Below, piece after piece: positions 5,744 to 8,533 of a DNA stretch of 8,533 nt. Source of the stretch: Bordetella parapertussis (GTDB taxonomy: Bacteria > Pseudomonadota > Gammaproteobacteria > Burkholderiales > Burkholderiaceae_B); NCBI GenBank assembly GCA_943331855.1, contig CALQNE010000147.1:1-8533 (forward strand), in the 5' to 3' direction. A program made the translations under genes and the position numbers. The notes below the pieces were generated by a model. That model made no database searches. It saw only the letters and a list, made by a program, of their open reading frames with translations, and was not told where the DNA came from. Positions within the stretch are counted from its first letter, which is position 1, and the number at the start of each line of letters is the position of its first letter.

Positions 5744-7236
5744 CCCATATTAAACAGCAACCCGTTTTGTTCTTCGCGTACTGCCTGACGTGTCAATCCT
5801 AAACGCTCAAGATACTCTGGCGTGATATCGCCCGTCACATACTCTCCGGTAAAACATGACGTATCAAAGTGCGTCAGCGCCGGGTTCAAATCAGACACTG
5901 ACTTTTGCATCGAATCAATATCTTGATACACCAATGCATCTGCACCGATAATCTTGGCGATTTCTTGCTCGTCGCGTCCAGTGGCAATAAGCTCTTGCTG
6001 CGTTGGCATGTCAATACCATAGACATTTTGATAGCGAACAGGTGGTGCTGCTGAGGCCATGTAGACTTTGTTGGCGCCTGCTGCGCGAGCCATGTCTACA
6101 ATTTCGCGGCTCGTCGTGCCGCGCACAATCGAATCGTCGACTAACAAAACGTTTTTACCCTTGAATTCCATTCCGATTGTATTGAGTTTTTGGCGTACCG
6201 ACTTTTTACGTACTGCCTGACCCGGCATAATAAAGGTCCGTCCAACATAGCGGTTTTTGATCAGGCCTTCTCGATAACTCAAGCCCAGGCGGTCTGCCAG
6301 TTGCATCGCTGAGGGGCGCGATGAGTCTGGAATCGGCATCACCACATCGATATCACCTAAACGCAACGTCTTTGCTAATTTATCAGCAAGGTATTCACCC
6401 ATTTTCAAGCGCGCCCCATAAACGGACACGCCATCTAGGACGGTATCTGGTCGTGCAAAATAAACGTATTCAAAGATACAGGGCGCATGCACCGCACCTG
6501 CACTACATTGTTCGCTAGTAAATTTGCCTTCTAGCGAGATAAACACGGCTTCACCAGGCGCGACGTCGCGCACAAACTGAAAACCAGAGCCTTCGAGAGC
6601 GACGGACTCAGACGCAACCATCCACTCAGGGCCTTGTTCCGTATCGAAACGTCCAATACACAGCGGACGAATACCATGAGGATCACGAAACGCTAACAGC
6701 CCATATCCCGCAATTTGTGCAACCACAGCGTAGGCACCCTTCACACGCTGATGCACCGCTTTAACGGCTCGAAAAATCGCGGATTCATCCAGCGACACAC
6801 CGTTGGCCGCCCGTTGCAATTCGTGTGCAAGTACGTTGAGCAACACTTCAGAATCTGAATTCGTATTGATGTGGCGCTGATCGTTGGTAAAGAGCGATAC
6901 ACGCAACTCACGCCAATTTGTCAGGTTACCGTTGTGCGCAAAGGTAATCCCAAATGGAGCATTGACATAAAAGGGCTGCGCTTCTTCAACACTCTCAGAC
7001 GATCCCGCTGTGGGATAGCGCACTTGCCCTATACCTGTGGTACCTGGCAACGAGCGCATGTTTCGCGTGCGAAACACATCGCGTACCAAGCCATGGGCTT
7101 TATACATGTTGAAATGATTACCGTTCGAAGTCGCAATGCCCGCAGCATCTTGTCCACGATGCTGTAATAACAGCAAACTATCGTACAAAAGCTGATTGAC
7201 AGGGCCTCGACCGATCACACCAACAATTCCACACAT
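5722..7236 (-). CDS. purF: Amidophosphoribosyltransferase
   Basis: PurF is the cytosolic enzyme that converts PRPP and glutamine to phosphoribosylamine, the first committed step of purine synthesis, and is feedback-inhibited by purine nucleotides. The 504-residue product (E. coli 505) starts MCGIVGVIG, so the nucleophile Cys2 is exposed after Met removal with no propeptide, as in the E. coli type. The Ntn glutaminase domain shows R73 (QVRYPTAG), N102-G103 (HNGNLTN) and D128 (NSDSE). The phosphoribosyltransferase domain has the PRPP loop VLLVDDSIVRGTTS with D367 and D368. The ATG is preceded by AGGA six bases upstream, with the stop at TAG 5724-5722. It is the last gene of dedD-like/cvpA/purF, 49 bases after cvpA, and converges on dsbB. 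I see no E. coli-type PurR operator upstream. Confidence 0.98.
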   Translation of the reverse strand: MCGIVGVIGRGPVNQLLYDSLLLLQHRGQDAAGIATSNGNHFNMYKAHGLVRDVFRTRNMRSLPGTTGIGQVRYPTAGSSESVEEAQPFYVNAPFGITFAHNGNLTNWRELRVSLFTNDQRHINTNSDSEVLLNVLAHELQRAANGVSLDESAIFRAVKAVHQRVKGAYAVVAQIAGYGLLAFRDPHGIRPLCIGRFDTEQGPEWMVASESVALEGSGFQFVRDVAPGEAVFISLEGKFTSEQCSAGAVHAPCIFEYVYFARPDTVLDGVSVYGARLKMGEYLADKLAKTLRLGDIDVVMPIPDSSRPSAMQLADRLGLSYREGLIKNRYVGRTFIMPGQAVRKKSVRQKLNTIGMEFKGKNVLLVDDSIVRGTTSREIVDMARAAGANKVYMASAAPPVRYQNVYGIDMPTQQELIATGRDEQEIAKIIGADALVYQDIDSMQKSVSDLNPALTHFDTSCFTGEYVTGDITPEYLERLGLTRQAVREEQNGLLFNMGLAAEDQ

Positions 7237-7285
7237 GTACTTTCCTGATCACTGTTAAACCGCGTTGTATTAAATTTTAAAATAT
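7237..7285 (-). other. A/T-rich cvpA-purF spacer with the purF ribosome binding site
   Basis: This 49-base spacer is markedly A/T-rich in its cvpA-proximal half. It contains a 10-base perfect palindrome ATTTTAAAAT at 7274-7283, then TTTAATACA. The AGGA at 7246-7243 is the purF Shine-Dalgarno. The A/T-rich part might hold a weak internal -10 box for purF alone, but no -35 match is visible in the end of cvpA, so I do not call a promoter. Confidence 0.5.
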
Positions 7286-7774
7286 TTAGTAAGGAAGCCA
7301 ACCGCTCACGGGTTCGGGCAAACGTGCTTTTATTTGTTGCACGATACCGACCACCTGTTTTGAGAACATTGCATTTTTCCACCATGGTTCTTGTGGGATG
7401 GGCGTAAAGCCTGCCACGGTCACCAAAATCAAAATAAACAATACCCCTCTAGCCAAACCAAAAACTGCGCCTAAGCCATGATCGGCGGGTGTTAAACCGG
7501 TTTTATCAATGAGCGCCGACAAAGCCATGTTCACCATACCGATCAGCAATAAGACCGTGATAAATACGCCAATGTAGGCGAGGGTCATCCGTAAAAAAGA
7601 CTGGGTAATCCAACTTATCAGCCAGTCAGAAACTCGGGGCCCCCACCAAATTGCCGCCAAAAAAGCGAATGCGTAGGCCGCAAGCGACAACACCTCTTTG
7701 AGCAACCCTCGAATCAACCCCAATACGGCTGAAACGCCTAGCACTCCTAGCAATACAAAATCGAAGCCAGTCAC
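7286..7774 (-). CDS. cvpA: CvpA family inner-membrane protein
   Basis: CvpA is a small inner-membrane protein first named for colicin V production in E. coli and usually found just upstream of purF; it has been linked to envelope stress tolerance, and its biochemical role is not settled. The 162-residue product (E. coli also 162) has four predicted membrane segments at about 5-20, 28-45, 63-87 and 100-122, and the family motif GLTPADHGLGAVFGLARG at 93-110. The start is GTG: its first bases form GTGA with the stop of the upstream SPOR gene, a four-base overlap that suggests translational coupling. No strong Shine-Dalgarno precedes it, which fits coupling. The C-terminal PQEPWWK and tail WLPY resemble Alcaligenaceae homologues as I recall them. 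The identification is firm. Confidence 0.95.
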   Translation of the reverse strand: MTGFDFVLLGVLGVSAVLGLIRGLLKEVLSLAAYAFAFLAAIWWGPRVSDWLISWITQSFLRMTLAYIGVFITVLLLIGMVNMALSALIDKTGLTPADHGLGAVFGLARGVLFILILVTVAGFTPIPQEPWWKNAMFSKQVVGIVQQIKARLPEPVSGWLPY

Positions 7775-8533
7775 TGCGATGCAATAAAGGCGCCGTCATA
7801 CCCAAGCGTACGCAGACGAGTCTGCGCGGCCTGCGCGGCTTCACGTGAAGGAAATGGGCCCACTCGCACGCGGTATCTTGATTTTCCACCGACATCGACC
7901 GGACCATCTACAAAGGCATTGCCGACACCAGCAGATAACAACTTATTTTTTTGCGTTTGCGCATCCGCAGCGGCGTCGAGCGCCATTGCCTGCACAACAA
8001 AATTGCCACGCGTGGGCGCTTTCGGTGTCGTAGCGGCCCCAGGCGGACCCGCCGACTCGGCCGTTGGACGACCTTCGAGTAAGGCAACCGCCCGTGCGCC
8101 ATCATCTGAGCGGCTCGCGGGTGCAGGCGCAGGTGCCTGCGCTTTAGGTGCCTCGGGTTTAGCAGGCGCTTCGGTACGGGGCTTGACCTCAGGCTTGGCG
8201 GGCGCAGGCGTCACTTCAGCCACAACGGTCTCGGGCGGCGCAGTTGGCTTAGCAGGTGCAACCGAAGTGTTCACGTTTGCCGCATCACTGAGATTGGGCT
8301 GAAACGGTGCATTGCGATCGGGAATTTTAATTGGGATCTTGCTTGAAACCCGTGCAGGCTCAGAATCAAGAAGCATCGGCAAAATCACCACTGCGGCGAG
8401 CACTAGACCCACCGCACCGGCAAGACGCCGACGCGCTTTCACACGCAGATCAGCTGCCTGAGCCTCACTTGACACCGAGGGGCGTACTTTACCCGGAGGC
8501 TTACGCGGTGTTGCACTATCTTTTCTGGAAAAC
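7771..8533 (-). CDS. SPOR-domain cell-division protein, DedD-like; 5' end beyond the window
   Basis: The C-terminal 78 residues (from about 176 of the visible part) are a SPOR domain: NFVVQAMAL, then YRVRVGPFPSREAAQAAQTRL, then GYDGAFI. Such domains bind glycan strands stripped of stem peptides at the septum. Before it come a cytoplasmic basic N-terminus, one membrane helix (about 37-55, AGAVGLVLAAVVILPMLL) and a Pro/Ala/Lys-rich periplasmic linker, the layout of DedD. A GTG at 8475 could be taken as the start, but it has no ribosome binding site. The frame also stays open upstream for 19 more codons (FSRKDSATPRKPPGKVRPS) to the window edge. This matches the short basic N-terminal tail of family members, so the true start is probably only a few codons outside. 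253 residues are visible. It overlaps cvpA by four bases, matching the dedD-cvpA-purF order of E. coli. Whether to name it dedD is a judgement call. Confidence 0.9.
   Translation of the reverse strand, partial: FSRKDSATPRKPPGKVRPSVSSEAQAADLRVKARRRLAGAVGLVLAAVVILPMLLDSEPARVSSKIPIKIPDRNAPFQPNLSDAANVNTSVAPAKPTAPPETVVAEVTPAPAKPEVKPRTEAPAKPEAPKAQAPAPAPASRSDDGARAVALLEGRPTAESAGPPGAATTPKAPTRGNFVVQAMALDAAADAQTQKNKLLSAGVGNAFVDGPVDVGGKSRYRVRVGPFPSREAAQAAQTRLRTLGYDGAFIASQ

Noticed and set aside
6871..7167. 98-codon plus-strand frame opposite purF
   Set aside because: Antisense to conserved PurF catalytic sequence and without a family match or start signal.
7274..7283. ATTTTAAAAT palindrome as a purF operator
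   Set aside because: Short A/T palindromes are common by chance in A/T-rich spacers, and it does not resemble the E. coli PurR site.
8080..8260. Repetitive GC-rich stretch resembling a tandem repeat
   Set aside because: It encodes the irregular Pro/Ala/Lys linker of the SPOR protein; no exact repeat unit recurs with fixed spacing.
7919..8302. 127-codon plus-strand frame, Ala/Gly-rich, opposite the SPOR gene
   Set aside because: It is the antisense shadow of the Pro/Ala-rich linker of the SPOR protein; GC-rich low complexity makes long chance frames.

Overview
The window carries conserved housekeeping genes of a betaproteobacterium. The protein sequences and the map/glnD, rpsB-tsf and dedD-cvpA-purF groupings fit Burkholderiales, and the CvpA and EF-Ts sequences look closest to what I recall of Alcaligenaceae. 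That taxonomic call is from memory of family sequences, not a search. I see no insertion sequence, phage gene, CRISPR array, tRNA or rRNA, and no stretch with clearly foreign codon use.

Layout, left to right. (1) Positions 1-1522 hold the minus-strand translation operon rpsB-tsf (ribosomal protein S2, then elongation factor Ts). tsf runs off the left edge. The two genes are separated by a 90-base spacer with two tandem hairpins. (2) Positions 1523-1849 are a divergent control region with no credible gene. It holds candidate back-to-back promoters for rpsB and map whose -10 boxes share bases, an inverted repeat, and a strong hairpin that would lie in a long rpsB leader. (3) Positions 1850-5728 are a tightly packed plus-strand operon: map (methionine aminopeptidase), glnD (PII uridylyltransferase/uridylyl-removing enzyme) and dsbB (membrane quinone:DsbA oxidoreductase). 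dsbB overlaps the end of glnD. (4) Positions 5722-8533 are a minus-strand operon, read right to left: a DedD-like SPOR-domain cell-division protein (its start lies beyond the right edge), cvpA, then purF. dsbB and purF converge and overlap by 7 bases, and a candidate intrinsic terminator for purF uses a T8 run inside the dsbB 3' end.

Functionally the genes serve separate basic processes: translation elongation (S2, EF-Ts), N-terminal methionine removal (Map), nitrogen signalling through PII (GlnD), periplasmic disulfide formation (DsbB), the first committed step of purine synthesis (PurF), and envelope or septum functions (CvpA, DedD-like).

I found no convincing undescribed multi-gene system. 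The items most worth a second look are regulatory or architectural: the shared -10 promoters, the structured rpsB leader, the hairpins between rpsB and tsf, the poly-A tracts at both ends of dsbB (one doubling as a purF terminator), and a second CxxC pair in DsbB. Two genes run off the window edges. The right-hand one is easily mis-started at an internal GTG.
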